Positions 1-8,926 of a stretch of DNA of 10,529 bases are shown here, piece after piece. The notes below the pieces were generated by a model. That model was not told the DNA's origin, searched no databases, and saw only the letters and a program-made list of their open reading frames with translations. The stretch comes from Acidobacteriaceae bacterium (GTDB lineage Bacteria > Acidobacteriota > Terriglobia > Terriglobales > Acidobacteriaceae), in the NCBI GenBank assembly GCA_030040115.1, contig JASHUH010000411.1:1-10529 (forward strand), written 5' to 3'. Position 1 is the stretch's first letter. The number at the start of each line of letters is the position of its first letter. Made by a program: the position numbers and the translations under genes.

Positions 1-273
1 GGCGACGGCGGCGATGCCGGTGAGAAGGACGAGGACGCGGCTGATGCCGTCGGCGGCGAGCAGATAGCGAATGCCCATCGAGGGGACCCAGGGAAGATCG
101 ACGAGGACCTGGCGGCCCTGGCCAAAGGCCGCGGCGTAGCCGGCGATAGCGATGGCGAGACCGGCGACGGCGATTGCGAGCGCCAGCCAGCGCGCCAGGC
201 CAGGCCTGCTTTTAGGCAGGAGGGCCTGGAGAAGCGCGCCGGCGAACGAGATATAGATCGCGAACGCCAGCAT
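1..273 (-). CDS. nuoM2: Second NuoM-family complex I proton-pumping subunit, N-terminal part (cut by window edge)
   Basis: This open frame runs from an ATG at 273 to base 1 (91 codons) without a stop. A Shine-Dalgarno-like AGGTGGGG lies about 9 nt upstream of the ATG. The translation begins with a hydrophobic segment (about residues 2-20), a short basic loop and a second hydrophobic segment (about 26-50). It then shows LPWVPSMGIRYLLAADGIS (residues 60-78) followed by a third hydrophobic stretch. That motif is the N-terminal hallmark of NuoM (WxPSxGIxYxxxxDGIS). The preceding gene has the equivalent WAPSLGIEYHLGVD, so this is a second NuoM paralogue and not NuoN, which lacks the motif. The protein would be an antiporter-like pump subunit of the complex I membrane arm. 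It is co-directional with nuoM but separated by a 194-nt repeat-filled gap. The symbol is provisional. The rest of the gene and any following nuoN lie outside the window. Confidence 0.85.
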   Translation of the reverse strand, partial: MLAFAIYISFAGALLQALLPKSRPGLARWLALAIAVAGLAIAIAGYAAAFGQGRQVLVDLPWVPSMGIRYLLAADGISRVLVLLTGIAAVA

Positions 274-310
274 TTATCGAATCCCCACCTGTCTTTTCAT
301 CGTGAAGTTT

Positions 311-462
311 GTATTCCCTCTGGGGCTAAAGCCCCGCTTTGTTTTGCTTGGATTATGTGTACGGGCTAAAGCCCGTACCCTTCAAGGAGCTAAGGCCCGT
401 ACCTTTCAAAGAGCGCAAGCCTGTATTCCTTCAAAGATCTAAAGCCTGTACCCGTCAAAAAA
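311..462. repeat. Degenerate 24-25-nt tandem repeats with GGGCTAAAGCCC palindromes in the nuoM/nuoM2 gap
   Basis: The 194-nt gap (274-467) is largely repetitive. Four units with the pattern CTAAAGCCCGTACCCTTCAA start at 366, 390, 414 and 439 (spacing 24, 24, 25). A diverged fifth unit starts at 326, preceded by GTATTCC, which recurs at 423-429. Units differ by several substitutions, so the array is old or has drifted. Two units carry full palindromes: GGGGCTAAAGCCCC (322-335) and the stronger one at 359-378. No gene is visible in the gap. I recall similar GGGCTAAAGCCC elements in acidobacterial intergenic regions, but could not check this here. Confidence 0.8.
359..378. other. 20-nt palindrome / hairpin in nuoM/nuoM2 gap
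   Basis: The bases GTACGGGCTAAAGCCCGTAC form a 9-bp stem around a central AA (practically an 8-bp stem with a TAAA loop). Transcribed from the minus strand, it would fold between the nuoM stop and the second nuoM start. No U-tract follows on the transcribed strand, so a simple intrinsic terminator is unlikely. It could stabilise or process the mRNA, or be a REP-like repeat unit. Confidence 0.7.
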
Positions 463-467
463 GACAC

Positions 468-2002
468 CTAAAATCTCCAGTGCGCCAGCAGGTTGAGAAC
501 CGTGGGATTGACGGCGTTGAGAACGAGCTGGGGCACAAGACCGATGAGGAGCATGAGGGCCAGCACAGGCGCAAGGGCCAGGCGCTCGCTGGAGTGGAGA
601 TCGGGGAATGCGGCCCAGCGCTCAGGCACGGGGCCGGTAAAGACTTTTTGAATTACGGTGAGCAGCACTGCCGCGGTGACGAGCAGGCCGAGGACCGAGA
701 TCGTGGCGCTGATCCAAGACAAAGGAAAAACGCCGCGGAAAATGAGGAACTCGCTGATGAAATTGTTGAGGCCGGGCAAGCCGAGCGAGGAGAAGAGCGC
801 GATGCCCATCATGCCGGCGAGGACGGGAGCAGGCTTGCGCAGTCCGCCGAAATCGTCGATGCCGCGCAGGCCGCCGGAGCGCATCTGCATCATGGCCATG
901 AACCAGAAAATGGCGGCGGCGGTAAGGCCGTGGTTGAACATCTGGAGGATGACGCCGTTGAGGGCGGCGGCCTGATTGGTTTGGGTGACGCCGGAGATGG
1001 GGATGGCGAGAGCGAAGATGGCGAGCAGGCAATAGCCGAGGTGATTGACGGAGGAGTAGGCGAAGACGCGCTTCAAATCTTTTTGCGCCGCGGCGGCCCA
1101 CGCGCCCATGACCACGGTGATGACGGCGAGCACCAGGAGCGGGGTGCGCATGGCGGCGATTTGCGCGCCGAAGATGGGCAACGCGATGCGGAGCAGCCCA
1201 TAGACGCCCATCTTGGACATGGCGCCGGTGAGCAGCATGGTGACGGGCGAAGGCGCTTCAGCGTAAGCCGCGGGCAGCCAGGTGTGGAGGGGCATCATGG
1301 GGACCTTAACCGAAAATCCGGCAAGGACGCCGACGGCGAGCCAGAACATGACGGGGCCGAGATGCGCGGTGACGGCCTCGGTGAGCGCGCCGGATTGCGC
1401 CATGGCGGTGAGCTGGCCGAAGTCCATGGAACCCGTGGCAAGAAAGACAGCAAGGAAGCAGATGAGCAGCGCCACAGAGCCGGCCATGGTATAGACGAGG
1501 AACTGCGTAGCCGCGGGGCCGCGGCGCGGACCGCCCCAGAGCTTGATGAGGAAGAAGGCGGGAATGAGGCTCAGCTCCCAGAACAGGAACCAGTGGAAGA
1601 AATTGAGCGCGGTGAAAGAGCCGAAGAGGCCGGACTCGAGGGTGAGGACGAGGCAGTAATAGAGGCCAGGCTGATGGTGGACGCGATGGGCCGCGTCAAT
1701 GGACATGAGGGTGACGATGGAGGAGAGCAGCACCATGAGCGCGCCGAGCGCGTCGACGCCGAGGTGATACTCGATGCCCAGCGAAGGGGCCCAGGCGAGG
1801 CGCTCGACGAGCCCGATGCTGCCGTCGGCGGGCAGCCGGTTCCAGATCACGAGAGCGAGCGCGAGATTGATGAGCGCGGTCAGGAGGGCCACGCCGCGCG
1901 CATGACGGCCGGAGAAGAGCGCAATCAGCGCTCCCACGAGGGGGACTACAGTGATGAAGGTGAGGATACCGAATCCGGTGGTGGCTGCGGGCGAGATTGG
2001 GT

Positions 2003-2006
<4 letters not shown>
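468..2006 (-). CDS. nuoM: Complex I subunit M, antiporter-like proton pump (NuoM)
   Basis: This 512-residue polytopic membrane protein matches NuoM in length and in its functional residues. Glu144 lies in FWELSLIP on TM5. Lys234 lies in FSVKVPMMPLHTWLP on TM8. Lys265 lies in MSKMGVYGLLR, and a TM12 Glu is at 419 in NNFISEF. The first three match the E. coli NuoM positions by number. The N-terminal NuoM motif WAPSLGIEYHLGVD is at 72-85. The protein forms one proton channel of the membrane arm, between NuoL and NuoN in canonical complexes. The ATG at 2006 overlaps the TGA of nuoL (ATGA), implying translational coupling, and a GGAG lies about 10 nt upstream. The TAG at 468-470 is followed by a repeat-rich gap and a second NuoM-family gene. 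Which of the two occupies the usual NuoM place cannot be told from here. Confidence 0.97.
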
Positions 2007-4093
<2,087 letters not shown>

Positions 4094-4097
4094 ACGC

Positions 4098-4412
4098 TCA
4101 CCCCTTCATCCGGTTCATCTGGTCGAGGTCGGCGGTTTGCGCATGGCGGTAGATGGAAATCACGAGTCCCAGTCCTACCGCAGCTTCAGCGGCGGCGACA
4201 GCGATGGAGAAGATGGCGAACATCATGCCCGTGAGGGCTTCAGGATGGGGACCGAAGCGCCAGAAAGCGACGAGGTTGAGGTTGGCGGCATTGAGCATGA
4301 GCTCGATGCCGATGAGGACCAGAATGGCGTTGCGGCGAGTGAGCGCGCCGGCGAGGCCGATGGCGAAGAGCAGCGCGGCGAGAACGAGATAGCCGATGAG
4401 AGGCGAGGCCAT
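4098..4412 (-). CDS. nuoK: Complex I subunit K (NuoK)
   Basis: This 104-residue protein has three membrane segments, the usual length for NuoK. It carries the two conserved membrane glutamates of the family: Glu37 in IGIELMLNAANL (TM2) and Glu76 in AAAEAAVGLGL (TM3). These belong to the half-channel near the heel of the membrane arm that links quinone chemistry to the antiporter-like subunits. A short charged tail (DLDQMNRMKG) ends the protein. The start is ATG at 4412, 5 nt after the nuoJ TAA. A GGGAG about 16 nt upstream is rather far, so translation may depend on coupling to nuoJ. The TGA stop is 4 nt before the TTG of nuoL. Confidence 0.96.
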   Translation of the reverse strand: MASPLIGYLVLAALLFAIGLAGALTRRNAILVLIGIELMLNAANLNLVAFWRFGPHPEALTGMMFAIFSIAVAAAEAAVGLGLVISIYRHAQTADLDQMNRMKG

Positions 4413-4417
4413 GGCGG

Positions 4418-4918
4418 TTATTGGGGTCTCCCTTTCTCATGCATGGCGACGATGACGGCGCCGATGGTGGCTGAGGTGAGCAGGAGGGCCACGATTTCAA
4501 GGGGAAGAACGTAGCGGCCAAGGAGGGCGACGCCGATGTCGTGAACGGTTACCGAGGGGATGGCCGATGGTTGAGGCAGGACGCGTGCGCTTTGGAGCAC
4601 CGCCCAGCCGAGCACGGAAAATACGCCGGCGGCGATGACCAGGCCCACGAACCAACTGCGGCTGAAGACGCCGGCTTGCGGAGTTTCGGTTCCGCGCGTG
4701 AGCAGAATGGCAAAGACGACGAGGATAGCGACGGCCCCGATGTAGATAAGAATTTGCGCGAAGCCAACGAATTGCGCGTCGAGATTGAGAAAGAGCAGGG
4801 CGAGACCGGCAAAGGCGACGGTGAGGGCGAGCGCGCAGTGGACGGTGTTTTTCAAGAGCACGGCGGCGAGCCCACCGGCGACGGTGAGGACGGCGAGCAC
4901 GTAAAAGATGGGGCTCAT
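4418..4918 (-). CDS. nuoJ: Complex I subunit J (NuoJ)
   Basis: This 166-residue protein has about five membrane segments and sits between nuoH and nuoK, the usual place of nuoJ. The conserved TM3 region is recognisable as FAQILIYIGAVAILVVFAILL (around residues 53-73), with the Tyr-Ile-Gly-Ala-Val core. This helix undergoes the pi-bulge/alpha switch described for complex I and lies next to NuoK and NuoH. The segment reads AVAILVVF where many bacteria have AVMVLFLF. The start is ATG at 4918. The only Shine-Dalgarno candidate, AAAGGA, is about 17 nt upstream, so initiation looks weak. A 102-nt spacer with a GC-rich hairpin separates it from nuoH, the largest gap in the nuoH to nuoM half of the operon. 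Confidence 0.93.
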   Translation of the reverse strand: MSPIFYVLAVLTVAGGLAAVLLKNTVHCALALTVAFAGLALLFLNLDAQFVGFAQILIYIGAVAILVVFAILLTRGTETPQAGVFSRSWFVGLVIAAGVFSVLGWAVLQSARVLPQPSAIPSVTVHDIGVALLGRYVLPLEIVALLLTSATIGAVIVAMHEKGRPQ

Positions 4919-5020
4919 CAGAACGCCGACCGTTTCCTTTCCTGGGCAGAATGAGAGTCCGGCTGACGCGCGCCGGCCGGCAACGGCGTTGCGTGGCCGG
5001 AATCCCGGCCAGAGGCGGCC
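4919..5020. other. nuoH/nuoJ spacer with GC-rich hairpin
   Basis: This 102-nt gap shows no gene. It holds TGGCCGGAATCCCGGCCA at 4994-5011, a 7-bp perfect stem with a 4-nt loop, 9 nt after the nuoH stop. Two smaller palindromes follow: GCCGGCCGGC (4972-4981) and CAACGGCGTTG (4981-4991). No U-run follows the stem on the transcribed strand, so it is more likely an mRNA-stabilising or processing structure than a terminator. Confidence 0.6.
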
Positions 5021-6226
5021 TTACTCAGCATAGCGGTAGCTCCTGGGGCCGAAGTGCTTTTTGAACATACCCACGCGGCCCATGAACACGTACACGCCGA
5101 CGAGGATGACGCTCGAGACCACCCACCGCGCCCACCCCTCGCCCATGAAGCGCCAGAGGGCGGTGACACCCAGGTTGAGGAGGGTGAAGGGAAGAACGAA
5201 TTTCCAGGCAAAATTCATCAACTGGTCCTGGCGCAGGCGGGGCAGCGTGCCGCGCATCCAGATGAAGACGAAGATAGACACCATGACTTTGGAAAAGAAC
5301 CAGAACCAGGAAGGCACAACGTTGAGGAATGAGAGTGGGGCCGACCAGCCGCCGAGAAACAGGGTGACGCCGATGCCGGAAATGGAAAACATGGCGAGGT
5401 ATTCGCCGAGAAAGAAGAGCGCGAATTTGAAGCCGGAGTACTCGGTGTGGTAGCCGGCGACAATTTCCGATTCGCCTTCGGGCAAATCAAAGGGCGAGCG
5501 GTTGGTTTCGGCTGTGGCGGCGATGGCGAAGACCAGGAAACTGGCAAGTCCCCACGGCGTGAAGATGTACCAGTGCGGAAAAACGCCGGTGTAGCCGCTC
5601 TGCGCCGCAACAATTTTGGGTAGCGAAAGCGAGCCGGCGATCATGACCACGGCCACGGTCGTGAGCAGGAGCGGAACCTCGTAGCTGATCATCTGGGCTA
5701 CGGCGCGCATAGCGCCGAGAAGCGAATACTTATTGCGGCTGGACCAACCGGCCATGAAGACCGAGAGCTCCGTGGCGGCGCTCATGGAGAAAAAGAAGAG
5801 CAGGCCGGCGTCGAGGTTCGCCAAGACCATGTTGCGGCCCATGGGCAGGACGGCAAATCCCATGAAGACGGTGACCACGAGGGTAAGCGGAGCGAGGAAG
5901 TGAACCACCACATCGGCGTTGAGGGGGACGACATCTTCCTTGGTGAGGGACTTGATGCCGTCGGCGACGGGTTGAAAGAAGCCGTAGGGGCCGACGCGGT
6001 TGGGACCATAACGGTTTTGCATGCGGCCCAAACCTTTGCGCTCGAAGACGGTAGTGAGCGCGAAGAGGCCGGGAAAGACACAGACGATGGCGATGACGCA
6101 AAGGACGACGCCGGCGGCGGGACGCCAGGAGGGGGGTAAAAAAGAGACGAGCCAATCCTTGAAGAGAACGAAGGCCTGATCGACGATGACGGGGACAGAA
6201 TGCGTGGAGACAGGCGCGGCGAGCAT
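5021..6226 (-). CDS. nuoH: Complex I subunit H, quinone-cavity membrane subunit (NuoH)
   Basis: This 401-residue membrane protein carries the NuoH signatures. ERKGLGRMQNRYGPNRVGP is at 62-80, followed by QPVADGIK and a KE pair. The acidic loop AETNRSPFDLPEGESE is at 239-254, followed by AGYHTEYSG, and RGTLPRLRQDQLM lies near residue 340. NuoH forms the quinone-entry chamber with NuoD and NuoB, and its charged loop passes the redox signal to the membrane arm. It is longer than E. coli NuoH (325), with extra sequence at the N-terminus and around 195-225. The start is ATG at 6226, with GGAGGGG 10 nt upstream inside the end of nuoI and only 2 nt between the genes. Its place after nuoI, not before it, is the reverse of the usual H-I order. 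Confidence 0.97.
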   Translation of the reverse strand: MLAAPVSTHSVPVIVDQAFVLFKDWLVSFLPPSWRPAAGVVLCVIAIVCVFPGLFALTTVFERKGLGRMQNRYGPNRVGPYGFFQPVADGIKSLTKEDVVPLNADVVVHFLAPLTLVVTVFMGFAVLPMGRNMVLANLDAGLLFFFSMSAATELSVFMAGWSSRNKYSLLGAMRAVAQMISYEVPLLLTTVAVVMIAGSLSLPKIVAAQSGYTGVFPHWYIFTPWGLASFLVFAIAATAETNRSPFDLPEGESEIVAGYHTEYSGFKFALFFLGEYLAMFSISGIGVTLFLGGWSAPLSFLNVVPSWFWFFSKVMVSIFVFIWMRGTLPRLRQDQLMNFAWKFVLPFTLLNLGVTALWRFMGEGWARWVVSSVILVGVYVFMGRVGMFKKHFGPRSYRYAE

Positions 6227-6228
6227 GG

Positions 6229-6858
6229 CTAGTCTTCCCCTCCGGTGGACGGGGCAGGCTTGGCGGGCGAAGGTTTGGCAGCGTCGGCGGATTTGGCGGC
6301 AGCAGCTTGGGCTGCGGCTTTGGCTTTGGCTTCGGCGGCGGCTTTTTCGGAGTTCAGACGAGCGTCGACTTCGTCGGCCTCCGTGGGATGGATGCGGTGA
6401 TAGTACTCGTTCGACTTGGCCAGTTCCTCGCGGTCGAGGAGCAGGCCGCCAAAGCGATTATCGGTGGCCAGCTCGAATTCAGTGTCCATCTTGATGGCCT
6501 CGAAGGGGCAGACTTCGACACAAATCTGGCAGCTCATGCACACGGAGACGTCGATGTCGAAACGCGCGGGATAAAACTGCGGCTTGCCGACGAAATCAGG
6601 CTTTTTGTCCTGCGACTTTTCAATATAAATGCACTTGGGAGGGCATTCCTTCTCGCAAATCTGGCAGGCCACGCAGCGCATGCCGGCGGCCCAGTCGGAA
6701 CCATCGTAGACGAGAAACGGAAAGACGCGCGCGTTCTCAAAGGTGGGAATGCGCTGTTCGGGATACTCCACCGTGGTGAGACGGTCCTCGGAGACAAAAC
6801 TGCCGGCAAAGTTCTTTGCCGTCTCCGCCATGCCTTTCAAAATGCCTTCGCCTAACAA
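6229..6858 (-). CDS. nuoI: Complex I subunit I, two-[4Fe-4S] ferredoxin-type protein (NuoI)
   Basis: This 209-residue protein has two complete 4Fe-4S motifs: CVACQICEKECP (Cys62, 65, 68, 72) and CMSCQICVEVCP (Cys107, 110, 113, 117). These ligate clusters N6a and N6b, which carry electrons to cluster N2 in NuoB. An extra Cys76 follows the first motif. Segments such as VEYPEQRIP and NRFGGLLLDREEL are NuoI-like. The last 40 residues (about 168-209) form an Ala/Lys/Pro-rich, probably disordered tail that E. coli NuoI (180) lacks. I chose TTG at 6858 because GGAGG sits exactly 6 nt upstream; the alternative is ATG at codon 10. The gene lies directly after nuoD and before nuoH, with no nuoE, F or G between. 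The stop is TAG at 6229-6231. Confidence 0.96.
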   Translation of the reverse strand: MLGEGILKGMAETAKNFAGSFVSEDRLTTVEYPEQRIPTFENARVFPFLVYDGSDWAAGMRCVACQICEKECPPKCIYIEKSQDKKPDFVGKPQFYPARFDIDVSVCMSCQICVEVCPFEAIKMDTEFELATDNRFGGLLLDREELAKSNEYYHRIHPTEADEVDARLNSEKAAAEAKAKAAAQAAAAKSADAAKPSPAKPAPSTGGED

Positions 6859-6864
6859 AGTGGG

Positions 6865-6869
6865 CCTCC
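6865..6869 (-). promoter_or_regulatory. nuoI ribosome-binding site (GGAGG) deciding a TTG start
   Basis: A consensus GGAGG on the minus strand lies 6 nt before the TTG at 6858. This spacing is ideal for that codon and too long (33 nt) for the ATG at codon 10, so it supports the TTG as the real start. Confidence 0.75.
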
Positions 6870-6873
6870 GTGC

Positions 6874-6988
6874 GGTTCTTAGTTCACAGTTAAAAGTTCA
6901 CAGTTCTCAGATTTCGGTTTTCGCGGCGGGTCGCAATGAGCACCGCTTGCCGAAATGACTGTGAACTACGAACTGCGAACTCTGAACT
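6874..6988. repeat. Facing heptamer arrays forming a long inverted repeat in the nuoD/nuoI gap
   Basis: On the plus strand the left arm is five 7-nt units from 6874 to 6908: GGTTCTT, AGTTCAC, AGTTAAA, AGTTCAC, AGTTCTC. The right arm, 6961-6988, is four units in the opposite orientation: GTGAACT, ACGAACT, GCGAACT, CTGAACT. The arms are largely complementary over about 30 nt. Inside them ATTTCGG (6911-6917) pairs with CCGAAAT (6950-6956), leaving a 32-nt loop. The whole 132-nt gap between nuoD and nuoI is thus a potential long imperfect hairpin. No gene is visible in it. It stands where nuoE, F and G are found in 14-subunit operons. Confidence 0.8.
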
Positions 6989-6990
6989 CA

Positions 6991-8163
6991 TTACCGATCC
7001 ACTTCTCCCAAAACAATGTCTACACTGCCGAAGATGAGCACCACGTCGGCCACGTTTTGGCCAAGGCACATATCTTCGAGGATGGTCAAGTTGATCAGGC
7101 TGGGCGGGCGAACGCGATAACGATAGGGGTTCGGACTGCCATCGCTGATCAGGTAAAAACCAAGCTCTCCCTTGGGCGCTTCGATGCGGCCGTAAGCCTC
7201 GCCAGGCTTGGGACGGAAGCCGCGAAGCTTGGCCTTGGGGTCCATGATCGGCCCGGCAGGAATCGCCGGGAGCGCCTGTTCGAGGATGCGAATCGATTCG
7301 CGCATCTCGAGCACGCGGACCATATAGCGGTCGTACACGTCGCCATGGTCGCCCAGCGGCACGCGGAATTTGAAACGGTCATAGATGCCGTAGCGGTCGA
7401 CTTTGCGGATGTCGTAATTGACGCCCGAGGCGCGCAGCAGGGGACCGGTGACGCTGGCGTTCACGGCCAAATCGGCCTTGAGCACGCCCACCCCCTGGCA
7501 GCGGGCCATGAGAATCTCGTTGGTGGTAAGCAGGGCCTCGAATTCGTCGACGAAGGCGGGAAGGCCCGCGACCACTGTGCGCGCGGATTCGAGCCAGGCG
7601 GCGGAGACATCGACGCGGCAGCCGCCGAAGCGCATATAGTTGCACATCATGCGCGAGCCGGTGAGGGACTCGAAAAGGTCGACAATTTTTTCGCGCTGGC
7701 GGAAGGCGTACATGAGAGGCGTGCCGCTAGCGCCCATTTCCTGAATGAGAAAACCGATGGAGGCGGCGTGGTTCTGGATGCGCGTGAGCTCGGCGAGGAT
7801 GACGCGAATGTACTGAGCGCGCTCGGGGACTTGCTGGCCAACGAGTTTTTCGACGGCGAGCGCGTAGGCCCAGTTGTTGGACAAGGAGCAGAAGTAATCG
7901 AGGCGATCGGTGTAGGGCATGGAGGCGAGATAGGCCGCGCCTTCGGCGATTTTCTCGTGATTGCGATGCAAGTAGCCGAAGACGGGCTTGAGGCGCATCA
8001 CGCGCTCACCGTCCAGGGTGACGTCCATGCGGAAGACGCCGTGGGTAGAGGGATGGTGGGGTCCCATGGCGATTTCGAGCAGTTCGCCTTCGCCCTCCGG
8101 CTCCATCGCCGGCGGGCGATTCCAGCCGTCCAGCTTCTCCGCTTTTGTCTCCGCTACGCTCAT
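6991..8163 (-). CDS. nuoD: Complex I subunit D, 49-kDa quinone-site subunit (NuoD)
   Basis: This 390-residue protein is a full-length NuoD (homologous to the large subunit of NiFe hydrogenases) that builds the quinone-reduction pocket with Nuo[10 protein letters not shown] at residues 34-42 contains the conserved quinone-pocket His, and [10 protein letters not shown] (81-90) contains the conserved Tyr (Tyr84). [34 protein letters not shown] and the C-terminal [12 protein letters not shown] are further family segments. It is separate from NuoC, unlike the NuoCD fusion of E. coli. The N-terminal 30 residues are polar and poorly conserved. The ATG at 8163 is preceded directly by a heptamer repeat array with no clear Shine-Dalgarno; the next ATG, codon 20, also lacks one. 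The gap to nuoI is 132 nt and carries facing repeat arrays. Confidence 0.97.
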   Translation of the reverse strand: MSVAETKAEKLDGWNRPPAMEPEGEGELLEIAMGPHHPSTHGVFRMDVTLDGERVMRLKPVFGYLHRNHEKIAEGAAYLASMPYTDRLDYFCSLSNNWAYALAVEKLVGQQVPERAQYIRVILAELTRIQNHAASIGFLIQEMGASGTPLMYAFRQREKIVDLFESLTGSRMMCNYMRFGGCRVDVSAAWLESARTVVAGLPAFVDEFEALLTTNEILMARCQGVGVLKADLAVNASVTGPLLRASGVNYDIRKVDRYGIYDRFKFRVPLGDHGDVYDRYMVRVLEMRESIRILEQALPAIPAGPIMDPKAKLRGFRPKPGEAYGRIEAPKGELGFYLISDGSPNPYRYRVRPPSLINLTILEDMCLGQNVADVVLIFGSVDIVLGEVDR

Positions 8164-8208
8164 CAGTTATCAGTTGCCGTCAGTTCTCAGTTCACAGTTC
8201 GTAGTTTC
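8164..8208. repeat. CAGTTNN heptamer array abutting the nuoD start codon
   Basis: Plus-strand units CAGTTAT and CAGTTGC (8164-8177) are followed by a 3-nt break (CGT). Then come CAGTTCT, CAGTTCA, CAGTTCG and TAGTTTC (8181-8208). The period is 7 nt, with five constant bases and two variable ones in most units. The array begins at the base next to the nuoD ATG, so it occupies the ribosome-binding region. The unit is the same family as the arrays in the nuoD/nuoI gap (AGTTCNN). Confidence 0.85.
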
Positions 8209-8245
8209 GGGAGTGATTTCTTTGATTGCCCGGACTCTGCTTCCA

Positions 8246-8273
8246 ATTTTCCACTTTCCTCTTTCCTATTTCC
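8246..8273. repeat. NNTTTCC heptamer array over the nuoC stop codon
   Basis: Four plus-strand units of 7 nt are ATTTTCC, ACTTTCC, TCTTTCC and TATTTCC; a diverged TGCTTCC precedes them at 8238-8244. The last two units cover the nuoC TAG (8266-8268) and its final Lys codon and part of the preceding codon. The 8209-8237 stretch between this array and the next shows nothing recognisable. Confidence 0.75.
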
Positions 8274-8922
8274 CAGCCATGGCCTTGTGCGCCTGGGCGC
8301 GTTTGAGCACAGCGTCGTGAGGGGTGGGCTCGTACTCGTAGTCATCGGGCTCGACATAATCTTTGCGCATGGGGTGGTCTTTGAAACCATCCCACATGAG
8401 GAGGCGGCGCAGGTCGGGATGGCCCTTGAACACGATGCCATACAGGTCGAAGACTTCGCGCTCCTGAAACTCCGCGCCACGCCAGATGGGGGTGAGTGAC
8501 GGCAATTCGACCCGATCGGATCGATTGCCGGTGCGCATGCGGATCACCACGGGGCCATGCCCTTTGGCAACCGAATAGAGATGATAAACGGCCTCAAGAT
8601 AGCCCGGCTCGACACGCTTGCGGGTCTCTTCGACGGTTTCTTCCACCGGCTGCTCGACGCCATCGATGGTTTTGGTTACGGTCCGCTTGACCTTCACCTT
8701 TTCAGAGAATTCCTTGTCGAGCCAGTCGATGCCGGTGACGTTGGAGCAGAAATCAAGGGCGAGTTCAGGATCATCGCGGAGGAAACGGGCGATTTCAACG
8801 GCGCGATCGGGCGCGAGGCGAAGCGAGTGCTGCGCGGAGGGACTGGGATTCGATACAAATTCGACTCCCGCGCCCGGAACCGCCGCTTCAATCGCCGTTT
8901 TGATTTCTTCGACTGACTTCAA
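8266..8922 (-). CDS. nuoC: Complex I subunit C, 30-kDa subunit with charged insertion (NuoC)
   Basis: This 218-residue protein carries the complex I 30-kDa signature near its C-terminus: [20 protein letters not shown] at 154-173, then [11 protein letters not shown]. The N-terminal half has [14 protein letters not shown] followed, after a break, by LEAVYHLYS. In canonical NuoC these two pieces are only about 5-12 residues apart. Here about 40 residues (69-108) intervene, rich in Lys, Glu, Thr and Val, so there is an insertion of roughly 30 residues. NuoC is a cofactor-free structural part of the connecting arm, bound to NuoD and NuoI. The start is TTG at 8922, chosen because AGGAG lies 6 nt upstream. 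That AGGAG is part of a heptamer repeat. The stop is overlapped by another heptamer array. Confidence 0.95.
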   Translation of the reverse strand: MKSVEEIKTAIEAAVPGAGVEFVSNPSPSAQHSLRLAPDRAVEIARFLRDDPELALDFCSNVTGIDWLDKEFSEKVKVKRTVTKTIDGVEQPVEETVEETRKRVEPGYLEAVYHLYSVAKGHGPVVIRMRTGNRSDRVELPSLTPIWRGAEFQEREVFDLYGIVFKGHPDLRRLLMWDGFKDHPMRKDYVEPDDYEYEPTPHDAVLKRAQAHKAMAGK

Positions 8923-8926
8923 GTGC

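Noticed and set aside
1..273. Left-edge fragment as NuoN
   Set aside because: Position after nuoM suggests nuoN, but the LPWVPSMGIRY...DGIS motif is specific to NuoM and is repeated in the neighbouring nuoM.
359..378. Intrinsic terminator ending the operon after nuoM
   Set aside because: The palindrome is strong but has no U-tract on the transcribed strand, and a co-directional nuo gene follows.
6955..8499. 514-codon plus-strand frame opposite nuoD and part of nuoC
   Set aside because: It spans two recognised genes and their spacer on the other strand and shows no family motif; it is a composition artefact.
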